A stretch of 64,000 bases of DNA from Enterococcus hulanensis (GTDB lineage Bacteria; Bacillota; Bacilli; Lactobacillales; Enterococcaceae). Where the stretch lies: positions 248,001 to 312,000 of the forward strand of contig NZ_BJED01000001.1 of assembly GCF_005405485.1 (NCBI RefSeq), given 5' to 3'. Within the stretch, counting starts at the first letter, position 1. Each line of letters begins with the position of its first letter. A program made the translations under genes and the position numbers. Of the stretch, positions 36,301 through 43,519 are shown piece by piece. Under the pieces are notes generated by a model. The model made no database searches and was not told where the DNA came from. It saw only the letters and a list, made by a program, of their open reading frames with translations.

Positions 36301-36557
36301 GTGAGTTTACCATTTCTTCTGCTAAAGAAAATCAACCAGCGACAGTCGATGCAGGAAAATTTGTGAATAAGGAAATTCCAAAAGCACAAAATTCAGCCAA
36401 ATCAACACATCGATCCAGCGGGTCAAGTCGTCCTTCGGGAACAACAACAGGAAGTTATCCGAAGACGAACGATACTCGCAATCCATGGTTACTGGCAGCA
36501 GGGATTGTTGTCATCATCGCAGCTGGAATTCTTTATTTCCGAAGAAGGAACAAATAA
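30390..36557 (+). CDS. Giant sortase-anchored adhesin with collagen-binding-type and CnaB repeats
   Basis: 2055 residues from the ATG at 30390 (GAGGTG at 30379-30384). Signal peptide 1-31 (ends LTALA). A Ser/Thr/Glu-rich linker lies at about 146-200, then an Ig-like adhesin module (about 200-350), five modules of about 145 residues of the Cna collagen-binding/adhesin type (about 354-1090; each with a W-x-I/V-x-x-N strand and ITDT-like end), and nine CnaB/SpaA modules (about 1097-1990) with the recurring G-x-x-x-x-x-K, GAEF and ETKAPxGY signatures. CnaB folds usually hold Lys-Asn isopeptide bonds. The C-terminus has YPKTN at about 2023, a hydrophobic segment and RRRNK: a sorting signal with Tyr in place of the Leu of LPxTG. 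No sortase gene lies in this window. The Mga-like regulator is just upstream. The ligand is unknown. Confidence 0.92.
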   Translation: MLNKKVFEKLIYSFMTVLILINSLTPLTALAETTNQPALKLEKISKGQTDDQLDVVIVTEGDQGSEKITASQPVIQQAVLEQAGKSLPLTVENEQTIVVPILATGSGTLHLTVKDPNGLTTFELHHQQQKLSYEFEQKPEQTSDKTIESTEASSTEKTATTSSLKEETASSAAGNQSQTSETAKNEADKQKKAVRAEGPTDIREYFPNGDGTILTESNLVYLNENGDVVEPPVTAETTVRIFYSWSIPEDVRQQIEPGDYFDFKLPEELRPKQVQTGELKNSDGEVYAKYTIDLDGNIRFEFTEEVKNQSDINGNFFFDTEFKKEHIDGPGDITIHYPVEDDLPPVDIEIRPNTNQSIDKEGHFDRTPNPSSVEWTVDFNQSMNHLDEPTITEKWPEGIEYKSVKVMELVMNLDGTVKEVGRELNPDEYTVDANGNVTILGETNNAYRLVYQTDISDSAKPDEGGKVSFTNNAQLTDKNNDDGIDAKATVTTNFGKPVEKDMVGYDPSKQEFEWAIKYNYNEKKISKDDAIITDTISKNMDLVDGSIKLYPITFDENGKEVKGEPLSEGTDYVLEPNHDGEGFVIKFLHDIDGAVKVEYKTTVNGIVTDPTQVTNNVTTGTGNTDGDKGTAQQQNVIKDITDINYADKKVGWKISVNKNHYHMENLILTDTYTPIPGLSMAINDDLTPDFEIRDVTKNQVLVPGQDYTLELLTNSSGTNEIGFKVVFNGDYNPTDSELEINYHTNFDVSLLDPVNPNMDRFKNNMQADWKDEHGGKHTSDDDKDFKPEDPFQLNAQKSGIYNAQTKRIKWTIAVNHSRNILNNAQLLDQIKENQDYVAGSVKVYEAEVSKDGTVVKKEPETVVNDEMKQIEEPSSSNDQTLQIDFPDNVDKTYLIEFETSVEGKIIAGSNQYTNVAQYENDGDERDVIGEVGIKNGGQYAQKTGAQDSEDPDYVNWQAVINPSQSTLDHVVIKDEPSDNQVIDPDSIKLYETTVAEDGTITPNYDKPLKEKTDYTIDVTTDNETGKQVMTIQLTKKIDTAYQLEYRSYITSTTSGNKDTVSNKITVSGDNEQTISGGDDKDVTVEINHSGGSATGKKGKLVIQKTEADGKTPLSGAKFQLWNTTKTQLIREGEVNESGQIIFGNLPYGEYLLIETAAPKGFTISDDLVDGRRITVDDKTSAENAAALTIPNERNKVILQKTDENGEPIKFGGDIQTGARFKLEHFSNLMPNHSLWEPVELNPDRLNSDGLLVIDSLPLGLYRITEIEAPNGYILNSDPTVFVVYRNSNHQIPTIHLDYKNYQGSAELIKNDSEGNPLAGAEFDVIDSTGKKVNQQPLVSQADGKVTVTGLAPGDYKFVETKAPNGYVINTTEVPFTIEETSHDKPETVTTQPDGSALELTNYKGSVEFVKKDQSGKRLEGAEFNLLDSNDNKINQAPIKSDHEGKVHVDNLAPGNYTLVETKAPEDYLINEKKIPFTIDASHKGTISTIELSDFINYQGAFQIVKRNTDGEGLVGAEFTLYQEDKTTVVQKAVSDKNGTVTFNDLAPGTYYYQETKAPTVADGSDYVINPALIKVVIDDRANGKPEIEELGDFQNFRGKAQITKVGDGGSIAGAEFKLFHIENGDQKYVRTIVVPEDGILDISGLGAGYYMLREAKAAPGYIVNEQPIYFVVKENADQDPNVDNLDFNNYESGVVGRKVNEQKEALKGAEYQVYRANAQNQPEGAPLTVKDREGDEITKVTTDEKGEIYFQGLEQGRYVLVETKAPEGYILDTKPHPFEITGQIGKPDKVSLGDFINYRGSVTVTKKGEDGKVLQGAEFEIQDDKGQVQTVLNSAGKETKKLTSDKDGKVFATGLVPGEYQLVETKAPKDYLLNKKKVFFNVSAKASDKPETIVLADFINYQGSVKLQKVSQSDKALAGADFGLYHADGQQVDEYTSDQNGQISVTGLSPGDYYFKEAKAPTGYTISKEKREFTISSAKENQPATVDAGKFVNKEIPKAQNSAKSTHRSSGSSRPSGTTTGSYPKTNDTRNPWLLAAGIVVIIAAGILYFRRRNK
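31450..33660 (+). repeat. Five collagen-binding-type modules inside the adhesin
   Basis: Diverged protein-level repeats of about 145 codons begin near 31450, 31876, 32310, 32755 and 33195. Shared marks include the VxW(T/A/K)(V/I)xxN strand and a D(T/S)I-like segment. They are too diverged to be recent DNA duplications. Confidence 0.75.
33680..36360 (+). repeat. Nine CnaB/SpaA modules inside the adhesin
   Basis: Modules begin near 33684, 33970, 34296, 34600, 34884, 35185, 35465, 35790 and 36096. Each starts with a strand ending in Lys (for example VKLQKV, VEFVKK), followed by GAEF-type and ETKAP-type motifs. They form the stalk. Confidence 0.85.
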
Positions 36558-36562
36558 TTAAG

Positions 36563-36599
36563 AAAGGACCAAGCACTGTTTTCGCTGCTTGGTCCTTTT
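36563..36599 (+). terminator. Terminator of the adhesin gene
   Basis: AAAGGACCAAGCA (36563-36575) and its complement at 36586-36598, followed by T residues. Confidence 0.9.
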
Positions 36600-36605
36600 A
36601 GGTGG

Positions 36606-36635
36606 TTGCTTCTTGCTTTCACCTCATGGTATGAT
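36606..36635 (+). promoter_or_regulatory. Promoter of the riboswitch-HAD unit
   Basis: TTGCTT (36606-36611), 18-nt spacer, TATGAT (36630-36635) with TGG in front (extended -10). Transcription would begin near 36642, just ahead of the aptamer. Confidence 0.65.
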
Positions 36636-36646
36636 TTTCGTTGAAC

Positions 36647-36761
36647 TGGAAAACTGGAGCTAGGGTTCCGCTCAAACGAGGACTGCGACCGAGGGCTTCA
36701 TCTTTTATCAAATGTAAAAGGCACCTATTGATATAAAAAATCCGAGGGGAAAGGTTCAGTG
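36647..36761 (+). promoter_or_regulatory. Probable ykkC-class riboswitch aptamer
   Basis: The core CTAGGGTTCCG (36660-36670) is the hallmark of ykkC RNAs (guanidine-I and the PRPP/ppGpp/NDP variants). It is followed by a small hairpin (CTC-AAAC-GAG) and GACTGCGACCGAGGG, which corresponds to the conserved ACUGGUCCGAG segment. The flanking GGAGC (36656-36660) and GCTTC (36695-36699) close the first stem with one G-U pair. A second hairpin (CTTTTA/TAAAAG, about 36702-36719) and CACC, GATATAAAAAATCC and GAGGGGAAAGG fit the 3' domain. The 3' end is shared with a terminator at 36744-36792. The subtype and ligand are not determined; some conserved positions differ from the guanidine form as recalled. 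Confidence 0.6.
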
Positions 36762-36792
36762 TATTTGTGATGCATTGACTTTTCCTCTTTTT
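36744..36792 (+). terminator. Expression-platform terminator of the ykkC-class leader
   Basis: GAGG-(GG)-AAAGGTT-(C)-AGTG (36744-36761) pairs with the complementary arm at 36773-36787 (15 bp, two small bulges), followed by TTTTT (36788-36792). The 5' arm is the 3' end of the aptamer, so ligand binding would prevent termination. Confidence 0.7.
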
Positions 36793-36849
36793 GTCTACCT
36801 AGAAAATGTCTTTGCATCCTTTAAAATAAATTTTGGAAGGATGATCTGT

Positions 36850-37620
36850 ATGAAGAAGTTGGCTTTTTTTGATTTAGACGGGACTTTATGTAATGGGGGA
36901 AGCCTGCAAGTAGAGCAGGAGGTGATTGCAGCTTTTAGCAAGCTGAGAGAAAATGAGGTCTTGCCGATTATTGCGACAGGACGCAGCTATTATGAAGTGA
37001 AGGAGTTGTTAGCAGTGCTGCAGACGGAGCATTTCATTTTATCAAATGGCTGCTACGTTCGTTTCGAAGGAAAAACGATCCAAAATGCCAAGTTCTCTCA
37101 ACCAGAGATCGAGGCCGTTTTGACGATCGCTGAAAACAATCGGCTAACCGCTGGATTTTTTAACCAACAAGGGTTCGCGATTACCAATTTGTCGGAAGTT
37201 GTTAAGGAGCATGCAGCTTATATGGGTCTCTCAGACGTTCCAGTTTCCGCGAATTTCTATCAAACGAATCCGGTCAATTTTATGAATCTCTATCTGGCTG
37301 CTGAACAGGAAGAAAAACTACGTGACGAGTTGAACGCCGTGGCGGATATCGTTCGCTTCGCTCCTTTAGCAATCGATGTGCTGCCGAAAAATGTTTCAAA
37401 AGGGACAGCGATCCAAAAACTATTGGATTCGATGGCTGGTACGCAGCTTGAAACCTATGCCTTTGGTGATCAAAATAATGATTTGAGTATGTTTCAATTA
37501 GTCGATCACGGGATTGCGATGGCACAGGGTACAGATGAGCTGAAAACTTCGGCCAGTTATGTGGCACAAACAGAGAATGGGGTCTTAGAAGGGCTAAGGC
37601 ATTATGGGTTGATTTCTTAG
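36850..37620 (+). CDS. HAD-superfamily hydrolase, Cof subfamily (IIB)
   Basis: 257 residues from the ATG at 36850; GGAAGG at 36835-36840 gives proper spacing, while an ATG at 36841 touches that site. Motif I FFDLDGT (nucleophile Asp8, acid Asp10), motif II TGRSY, motif III Lys in SKGTAIQ and motif IV GDQNNDLSM. The Cof-type cap domain lies between about 80 and 190. Members dephosphorylate sugar phosphates, nucleotides or cofactors such as PLP and FMN. The gene sits behind the riboswitch-like leader at 36647-36792, which suggests that its substrate is linked to the ligand. Confidence 0.92.
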   Translation: MKKLAFFDLDGTLCNGGSLQVEQEVIAAFSKLRENEVLPIIATGRSYYEVKELLAVLQTEHFILSNGCYVRFEGKTIQNAKFSQPEIEAVLTIAENNRLTAGFFNQQGFAITNLSEVVKEHAAYMGLSDVPVSANFYQTNPVNFMNLYLAAEQEEKLRDELNAVADIVRFAPLAIDVLPKNVSKGTAIQKLLDSMAGTQLETYAFGDQNNDLSMFQLVDHGIAMAQGTDELKTSASYVAQTENGVLEGLRHYGLIS

Positions 37621-37715
37621 TTTAGGATTAGAAAATAATAAGGCTTTAGGCTGATGTTCTTAGATTAAGATTTCGTTAAGATAAACATATCAATTAAAAG
37701 AGAGTGGGTAAAAGT

Positions 37716-38963
37716 GTGAAAGGGAATAAACAAAATATTACATTTTTAATGTTGGGGCAATTTATTTCAGTGTTTGGCGGGGCAATTTTACGATTTGCTT
37801 TGTCGTTGTTTGTATTAGATGTTACAGGAAGAGCAGATATTTTTGCGACAGTATTGGCGATTTCAAGTATTCCGGTACTATTTGCGCCGATCGGCGGTGC
37901 GATCGCGGATCGTTTTGATCGGAAAATGTTGATGGTGCTTATGGATGTCGCCAATGCGATTATCGCCGGATTGCTCTTTTTAGTAATCGGAACTTCAGAA
38001 TCCGTTTTGGCGATCGGCTTTTTGCTTTTCATTTTAGCGATTGTCGGAAGCTTTGATACACCTGTTGTAGGAGCCAGTATTCCTTTGTTGGTAGAGGAAA
38101 AGGATTTAGAAAAAATCAATGGCTTATCTAACGGTATTTTACAATTGTCAAATGTAATTGCGCCGATCATTGGCGGGATTTTTTATGGATTAGTTGGTGC
38201 AAACATGCTGGTCGGCAGCAGTATCTTCTTCTTCGCAGCAGCGGCGATCATCGAAAGCTTCTTGAAGATTCCATTTGAAAAACGCGAGCAATCACCGGGA
38301 ACGGTCTTAGAGATTTTAACGGCCGACTTAAAAGATGGCTTTCGAGAAGTAAAGAACAATCAAGTGATTTTTAAGACCATCATTATGGCTGCGTCGATCA
38401 ATTTTGTGCTGACTTCATTTTTCATCGTCGGCTTGCCGGTGATTTTGCGAATGACGCTGCAGGTAAATGATACGATGTACGGTGTCGGGATGGCAGTCTT
38501 TAGTCTATCAAGTATTATTGGCGCAGTTTTTGCTGGCCCGCTGACTAAAAACTTGAAGTTCAATAATTTTTACCGGACCTTTATGTATTCAGGGATTGCT
38601 TTATTGGTCATGAATGTTCTTTTGAGCATCACTGGCACCGGCGTCGGCTTTATGATCGTCATTTTGATGGAAATCGTGATCGGGATGATGCTTAGCGCGA
38701 TCTCTGTTTATATGATCTCGTTGATTCAGCGCATCACTCCTAAAGAAAATTTGGGAAAAATCATGGCAACCGTAATTGCGGTTTGTCAATGCGCGGTTCC
38801 CCTTGGTCAATTAATGATGGGTCTATTGTTCAAGCAAACGAACGCTTCGATCTTTGTGCCGTTATTACTGATCAGCGGATTAGTACTTGTAATCTCTTTT
38901 GTTTGCTTCAAGCTGTTCAAAGAAACAAAGGACAGCGATGTCTACAAAACAGTCAAAGAATAA
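37716..38963 (+). CDS. MFS transporter (macrolide-efflux-like subfamily)
   Basis: 415 residues, probably from GTG 37716 with GAGAGTGG at 37700-37707; GTG 37704 is in frame but overlaps that site. Twelve membrane segments are expected. The MFS motif A between TM2 and TM3 reads GGAIADRFDRKML. The protein resembles the MFS_3/MefA-type exporters of Firmicutes, which include drug and macrolide pumps, though the substrate cannot be deduced. It lies 95 nt after the HAD gene without a clear terminator between, so riboswitch read-through may reach it. Confidence 0.88.
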   Translation: MKGNKQNITFLMLGQFISVFGGAILRFALSLFVLDVTGRADIFATVLAISSIPVLFAPIGGAIADRFDRKMLMVLMDVANAIIAGLLFLVIGTSESVLAIGFLLFILAIVGSFDTPVVGASIPLLVEEKDLEKINGLSNGILQLSNVIAPIIGGIFYGLVGANMLVGSSIFFFAAAAIIESFLKIPFEKREQSPGTVLEILTADLKDGFREVKNNQVIFKTIIMAASINFVLTSFFIVGLPVILRMTLQVNDTMYGVGMAVFSLSSIIGAVFAGPLTKNLKFNNFYRTFMYSGIALLVMNVLLSITGTGVGFMIVILMEIVIGMMLSAISVYMISLIQRITPKENLGKIMATVIAVCQCAVPLGQLMMGLLFKQTNASIFVPLLLISGLVLVISFVCFKLFKETKDSDVYKTVKE

Positions 38964-38968
38964 TTAGC

Positions 38969-39003
38969 AAGCACGCCAGTTATCGAAGCTGGCGTGCTTT
39001 TTT
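38969..39003 (+). terminator. Terminator of the MFS gene
   Basis: AAGCACGCCAG (38969-38979) pairs perfectly with CTGGCGTGCTT (38989-38999), followed by a run of T. Confidence 0.92.
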
Positions 39004-39153
39004 GTTTCAACCTTAGAAAAAATTTGCGAAGTCCTTGATGCCAGCCGGGCGATATTCTGATCTATCAAAAAGAGTGAGCAAGATAAGTTTATGGCTTATC
39101 TTGTTTTTTTGCTTTGTTTTTGAAATACTGGATAAAAAGCAAAGGAGCAGGAG

Positions 39154-39558
39154 ATGGATTACGAAAAAGAATGGGTACGGTTGATGGAAAATGGGAGTCT
39201 TTGTTTTTTAGGATCAGTCACACAAGAAGGGTTCCCAATGATTCGGGCGATGTTGAAGCCGATAAAAGTGGAGGAAAATACGTTTTATCTTCACACGAAT
39301 ACTTCTTCCAATAAAGTAAAGCAATTCTTGGATAATGCTAAAGCCTGTTTGTACTTTTATGATGCGGCCGCATTTACTGGGATCAGCTTGCTGGGAGAGA
39401 TGCAGGTTTTAACGAAAGAGCATGAGAAAATTGAGTTTTGGCAGGATGATTATCAGGTTTATTATGAAAAGGGCGGCGGGATGCCGGATTTCACCGTTTT
39501 GAAATTCACTTGTGAACATGGGGAGTTTTACCAGAATTTCAACGTTACCACATTTTAA
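39154..39558 (+). CDS. Pyridoxamine 5'-phosphate oxidase-like flavin-binding protein
   Basis: 134 residues, AAAGGAGCAGG at 39139-39149. The split beta-barrel of the PNPOx-like/FMN-binding family is seen in GSLCFLGSVTQEGFPMIRAM, FYLHTNTSSNKVKQFLDNAKACLYFYD and LLGEMQVLTKEHEK. It is too short and too divergent to be true PdxH. Relatives bind FMN, F420 or heme, often with stress-related roles. Single gene with its own terminator. Confidence 0.85.
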   Translation: MDYEKEWVRLMENGSLCFLGSVTQEGFPMIRAMLKPIKVEENTFYLHTNTSSNKVKQFLDNAKACLYFYDAAAFTGISLLGEMQVLTKEHEKIEFWQDDYQVYYEKGGGMPDFTVLKFTCEHGEFYQNFNVTTF

Positions 39559-39568
39559 AATTTCAAAT

Positions 39569-39638
39569 AAAAAGACCATATAAAGATAGTGTAAAGAAAT
39601 GAGGGCAAGTTTCACACTATCTTTAGGTCTTTTTTTTT
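39569..39638 (+). terminator. Long terminator hairpin upstream of kdp
   Basis: AAAAAGACC and AAAGATAGTGT (39569-39592) pair with ACACTATCTTT and GGTCTTTTT (39614-39634), with a small internal loop, followed by T residues to 39638. It ends the flavin-protein gene. It could also act as an attenuator for kdp, because no strong promoter is visible between it and kdpF. Confidence 0.85.
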
Positions 39639-39704
39639 ATGCTTACAGGGTAAAGGATAGCGGGGCGCTTTTTAGCGGACCGATTTGAAAGGAAGAGAAA
39701 TGAA

Positions 39705-39785
39705 ATGACGATTATTTTAGGATTGATTGGCCTCTTATTAATGAGCTATCTTTTCTGGTTTTTATTTAAGGGGGAAGAGCTATGA
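39705..39785 (+). CDS. kdpF: KdpF, small subunit of the K+-transporting ATPase
   Basis: 26 residues (MTIILGLIGLLLMSYLFWFL, then FKGEEL), one membrane helix. AAGGAAGAG at 39689-39697 is the ribosome site. It has the hydrophobic single-helix form of KdpF and overlaps the kdpA start by the ATGA junction at 39782-39785. KdpF stabilises the KdpABC complex. Confidence 0.85.
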   Translation: MTIILGLIGLLLMSYLFWFLFKGEEL

Positions 39786-41458
39786 GCAGTGTAATTTATC
39801 AAGGATTATTTTTCCTATTTATTTTATTAGGTTTGGCCTTGCCGTTAGGCTGGTACATCAAGGAAATCATGCAGGGAAAAATTCCCAAAGGTGTCCGCTT
39901 TTTACGACCGGTCGAGGAGCTGTTTTATAAAGCGATCGGTCCCATCAGCAAAAAAGAAATGTCGGCAAAACGCTATGCGATGAATGTGGTCATGTTAAGT
40001 CTTTTTTCTTTTATCTTGCTAGTCGTACTCTTAATGACGCAGCATTTTCTGCCGGGTGGTTCGGCAGTAAAAAATTTATCGCTGCCTTTGGCCATTAATA
40101 CAGCAGCAAGCTTTGTGACGAACACCAACTGGCAGGCATACGCTGGTGAGACGACCTTATCAAACGCATCGCAAATGTTTGGTTTGACCGTTCAAAATTT
40201 TGTATCGGCAGGCGTTGGGCTTTCTGTCTTGGTGGCGTTGCTTCGCGGACTTTCACAGGTGAGAAAGAAAGCTTTAGGAAACTTTTGGCAGGATTTGACT
40301 CGCAGTTTAGTCTATATCCTGCTTCCGTTAGCAATGATTTTTGCGGTTCTATTGATTTCGCAAGGAACGGTCCAATCCTTCAAAACAGGAGCAGCTTATC
40401 AAGGGTTGGAAGGAAAAAGTCTCTGGTTGTATTTGGGACCAGTCGCTAGTCAGGTTGCGATCAAGCAGTTAGGTACCAACGGCGGCGGCTTTTTCGGCGC
40501 CAACTCGGCGTATCCTTTCGAAAATCCGACACTGTTTTCTAACTTTTTAGAAAACATTGCGATTCTGCTGATTCCAGCGGCGTTGATCTTTGCCTTTGGT
40601 TTTTGGGTCAAGGAGTGGAAACAAGGTCGGACTATTATGGTCGTCTCTTTGTTTTTCCTATTACTAGCTTTTATCGGTGTGGCATTCAGCGAATATTATG
40701 GACCAGAATTTGCACGAGTGCTTGGCTCCACCAATTTGGAAGGAAAAGAAATCCGCTTCGGTGTCGGCTGGTCAAGCTTATGGTCGGTGGCAACGACGGC
40801 AGCCTCGAACGGCTCTGTCAATGCGATGATGGATAGCTTTACTCCGCTTGGCGGTGCGATCCCGCTGTTTTTGATGCAGCTGGGAGAAATTATTTTCGGC
40901 GGAGTCGGCAGCGGACTTTATGGGATGCTGGCATTTTTACTGTTGGCAGTCTTTATTGCCGGACTTTTAGTCGGCCGCACACCGGAATACTTAGGAAAGA
41001 AAATCGAAGCCTTCGATATCAAAATGGCCAGTCTGGTGATCTTAACACCGTTGATGCTGACGCTTTTTGGAGCGATGGCATTGGTAGTACATCCTGATGT
41101 GCTGGCTTGGCTGACGAATCGCGGACCTCATGCCTTCAGCGAATTGCTGTATGGCGCAACGTCATTAGCGAACAATAATGGTAGTGCGTTTGGCGGCTTA
41201 TTAGCAGATACGCCATTCCTAAATATTTTAGGCAGCTTAATGATGGTCATTTCCCGCTACTTGCCGATCGTCGCGATCCTGTTCTTAGCCGAAAACATGG
41301 GAAGTAAAAAGAAGGCGGCTTTAAGCTCGGGGACATTATCAACAGTCAGTCCAACCTTTGTTTCCATGCTGATTATTGTTATTTTGGTGATTGGCGCATT
41401 AAGCTTCTTGCCAGCCTTGGCGCTTGGCCCAATCGCTGAATTCTTTACGATGAAATAG
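39782..41458 (+). CDS. kdpA: K+-transporting ATPase subunit KdpA
   Basis: 558 residues, the usual length for the K+-selective channel-like subunit. RBS GGGGGAAGAG just upstream, inside kdpF. It has about ten membrane segments and four selectivity-filter-like loops: FVTNTNWQAY, LGTNGGGFFGANSAYPFENP, AATTAASNGSVNAM-type (VATTAASNGSVNAMMD) and ANNNGSAFGG. It forms the high-affinity KdpFABC pump with the following subunits. Kdp is induced by K+ limitation through KdpDE, encoded downstream. Confidence 0.96.
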   Translation: MSSVIYQGLFFLFILLGLALPLGWYIKEIMQGKIPKGVRFLRPVEELFYKAIGPISKKEMSAKRYAMNVVMLSLFSFILLVVLLMTQHFLPGGSAVKNLSLPLAINTAASFVTNTNWQAYAGETTLSNASQMFGLTVQNFVSAGVGLSVLVALLRGLSQVRKKALGNFWQDLTRSLVYILLPLAMIFAVLLISQGTVQSFKTGAAYQGLEGKSLWLYLGPVASQVAIKQLGTNGGGFFGANSAYPFENPTLFSNFLENIAILLIPAALIFAFGFWVKEWKQGRTIMVVSLFFLLLAFIGVAFSEYYGPEFARVLGSTNLEGKEIRFGVGWSSLWSVATTAASNGSVNAMMDSFTPLGGAIPLFLMQLGEIIFGGVGSGLYGMLAFLLLAVFIAGLLVGRTPEYLGKKIEAFDIKMASLVILTPLMLTLFGAMALVVHPDVLAWLTNRGPHAFSELLYGATSLANNNGSAFGGLLADTPFLNILGSLMMVISRYLPIVAILFLAENMGSKKKAALSSGTLSTVSPTFVSMLIIVILVIGALSFLPALALGPIAEFFTMK

Positions 41459-41473
41459 ATGGAGTGAGTGAAA

Positions 41474-43504
41474 ATGAAGAAAATCTATCAATGGGCAGCG
41501 GGCCAATCCTTTAAGAAATTAGATCCGCGCCAACAAATCAAAAATCCTGTAATGTTCGTCGTCTATCTAGGCGCGATCATCACTACGGTATTATGCTTCT
41601 ATCCAATGCGTGTACCGATGTGGTTCAGCATTTCGATAACTGCTTTTCTCTGGTTGACGCTGCTTTTCGCCAATTTCGCCGAAGCTGTGGCAGAAGGACG
41701 AGGCAAAGCCCAGGCCGATAGCTTGAAGCAGGCCAAAAAAGAAGTCATGACGTATAAAGTTACGAGTCTAGCCGATATCAAAGACGAAAATTTCACAGAA
41801 TTGCGTTCTTCTGATTTGAAGCGGGGCGACTTGGTTTATGTCCGCGCTGGAGAGCAGATTCCAGCTGACGGCGATGTGATTGAAGGTGCCGCTTCGGTGG
41901 ATGAGAGTGCCATCACCGGTGAATCAGCGCCAGTGATCCGCGAATCTGGCGGCGACCGCAGTGCAGTAACTGGCGGTACGACTGTTGTATCTGATTATTT
42001 GGTGATTCGGGTAACTTCGGAAAACGGTCAATCCTTTTTAGATAAAATGATCGCTATGGTAGAAGGTACCCAACGAAAAAAAACGCCGAATGAGATCGGA
42101 TTGCAGATTTTTTTGATCACCTTGACGATTATCTTCTTAACCGTGTCCATCACATTGGTACCCTTTACCGCCTTCAGCAGTCAGCTATCAGGAAAAGGGG
42201 AAGCCTTATCCATGATTATTGTGATTGCTTTGCTGATTTGCTTGGCACCGACAACGATCGGCGCCTTGATCTCTTCGATCGGTATTGCCGGCATGAGCCG
42301 TTTGACTAAAGAAAACGTAATTGCTATGAGTGGTCGTGCGATTGAAGCGGCAGGTGACGTGGACGTTCTTTTACTGGACAAAACAGGAACCATTACATTG
42401 GGAAATCGCCGGGCGAGCGAATTTTTGCCAGTCCATGGTGTCAGTGAAGAACAGCTTGCCGATGCGGCACAATTATCGTCCTTAGCCGATGAAACAGCGG
42501 AAGGTCGCAGTATCGTGATCTTAGCCAAAGAACGATTTAATTTGCGGGAAAGAGAATTTCAGCAATCAGAAGTTAAATTTATCGACTTCAGTGCGAAAAC
42601 ACGAATGAGCGGGATTGATTATCGCGGAGATGAAATTCGTAAAGGTGCCGCGGATACAATGAAAAAATATGTGCAATCTAAAAATGAAGTCTATCCGCCG
42701 GAATGCGACACGATCGTGGATAAAATCGCTCGCGCAGGCGGGACACCATTAGTCGTCGTGAAAAATAATCGCGTGATGGGCGTTGTCTACTTGAAGGATA
42801 TTGTCAAAAATGGTGTGAAGGATAAATTCGCCGATATGCGCAAGATGGGGATCAAGACGATTATGATCACTGGAGATAATCCTTTGACCGCAGCAGCGAT
42901 TGCGGCGGAAGCGGGCGTGGATGATTTTCTAGCCGAAGCAACGCCTGAAAATAAAATGGACCTGATTCGCGACTATCAAGAAAAAGGTCATTTAGTAGCA
43001 ATGACTGGCGATGGTACTAATGATGCACCGGCATTGGCTCAGGCGGATGTAGCGATGGCGATGAATACCGGAACTCAAGCGGCAAAAGAAGCCGGAAATA
43101 TGATCGACTTGGATTCCAGTCCAACCAAACTGCTGCAGGTAGTTCAGATCGGTAAACAATTATTGATGACGCGCGGTGCCTTAACGACCTTTAGTATCGC
43201 CAATGATATCGCGAAATATTTCGCGGTGATCCCCGTGTTGTTTTACAGTATTTATCCGCAATTGGATCGCTTGAATATCATGGGATTAGGCAGTCCTTTA
43301 ACAGCGATTCTGTCGGCGGTCATTTATAACGCGGTGGTCATCGTAGCCTTGATCCCGCTAGCATTAAAAGGGGTGAAGTATCAGGAAAAACCTGCCAGTC
43401 AAATTTTACGGCATAATTTGCTGATCTATGGACTTGGCGGAATCATCGCACCCTTTATCTTTATCAAGGTCATTGATGTGATCCTTTCACTGATTATTTT
43501 ATAA
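41474..43504 (+). CDS. kdpB: K+-transporting ATPase subunit KdpB (P-type ATPase)
   Basis: 676 residues from the ATG at 41474 behind GGAGTGAG; an in-frame GTG at 41468 overlaps the site. P-type motifs: TGES in the actuator domain (SAITGESAP), phosphorylated Asp302 in DKTGTIT, and [17 protein letters not shown] in the P domain. The membrane motif with [11 protein letters not shown] is that of the KdpB type. It hydrolyses ATP to drive K+ moved through KdpA. Confidence 0.96.
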   Translation: MKKIYQWAAGQSFKKLDPRQQIKNPVMFVVYLGAIITTVLCFYPMRVPMWFSISITAFLWLTLLFANFAEAVAEGRGKAQADSLKQAKKEVMTYKVTSLADIKDENFTELRSSDLKRGDLVYVRAGEQIPADGDVIEGAASVDESAITGESAPVIRESGGDRSAVTGGTTVVSDYLVIRVTSENGQSFLDKMIAMVEGTQRKKTPNEIGLQIFLITLTIIFLTVSITLVPFTAFSSQLSGKGEALSMIIVIALLICLAPTTIGALISSIGIAGMSRLTKENVIAMSGRAIEAAGDVDVLLLDKTGTITLGNRRASEFLPVHGVSEEQLADAAQLSSLADETAEGRSIVILAKERFNLREREFQQSEVKFIDFSAKTRMSGIDYRGDEIRKGAADTMKKYVQSKNEVYPPECDTIVDKIARAGGTPLVVVKNNRVMGVVYLKDIVKNGVKDKFADMRKMGIKTIMITGDNPLTAAAIAAEAGVDDFLAEATPENKMDLIRDYQEKGHLVAMTGDGTNDAPALAQADVAMAMNTGTQAAKEAGNMIDLDSSPTKLLQVVQIGKQLLMTRGALTTFSIANDIAKYFAVIPVLFYSIYPQLDRLNIMGLGSPLTAILSAVIYNAVVIVALIPLALKGVKYQEKPASQILRHNLLIYGLGGIIAPFIFIKVIDVILSLIIL

Positions 43505-43519
43505 AAAGGAGCAAGAACA

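Noticed and set aside
39559-39704. c-di-AMP (ydaO-type) riboswitch ahead of kdp
   Set aside because: The 146-nt region is mostly a terminator hairpin, and none of the conserved ydaO blocks was seen.
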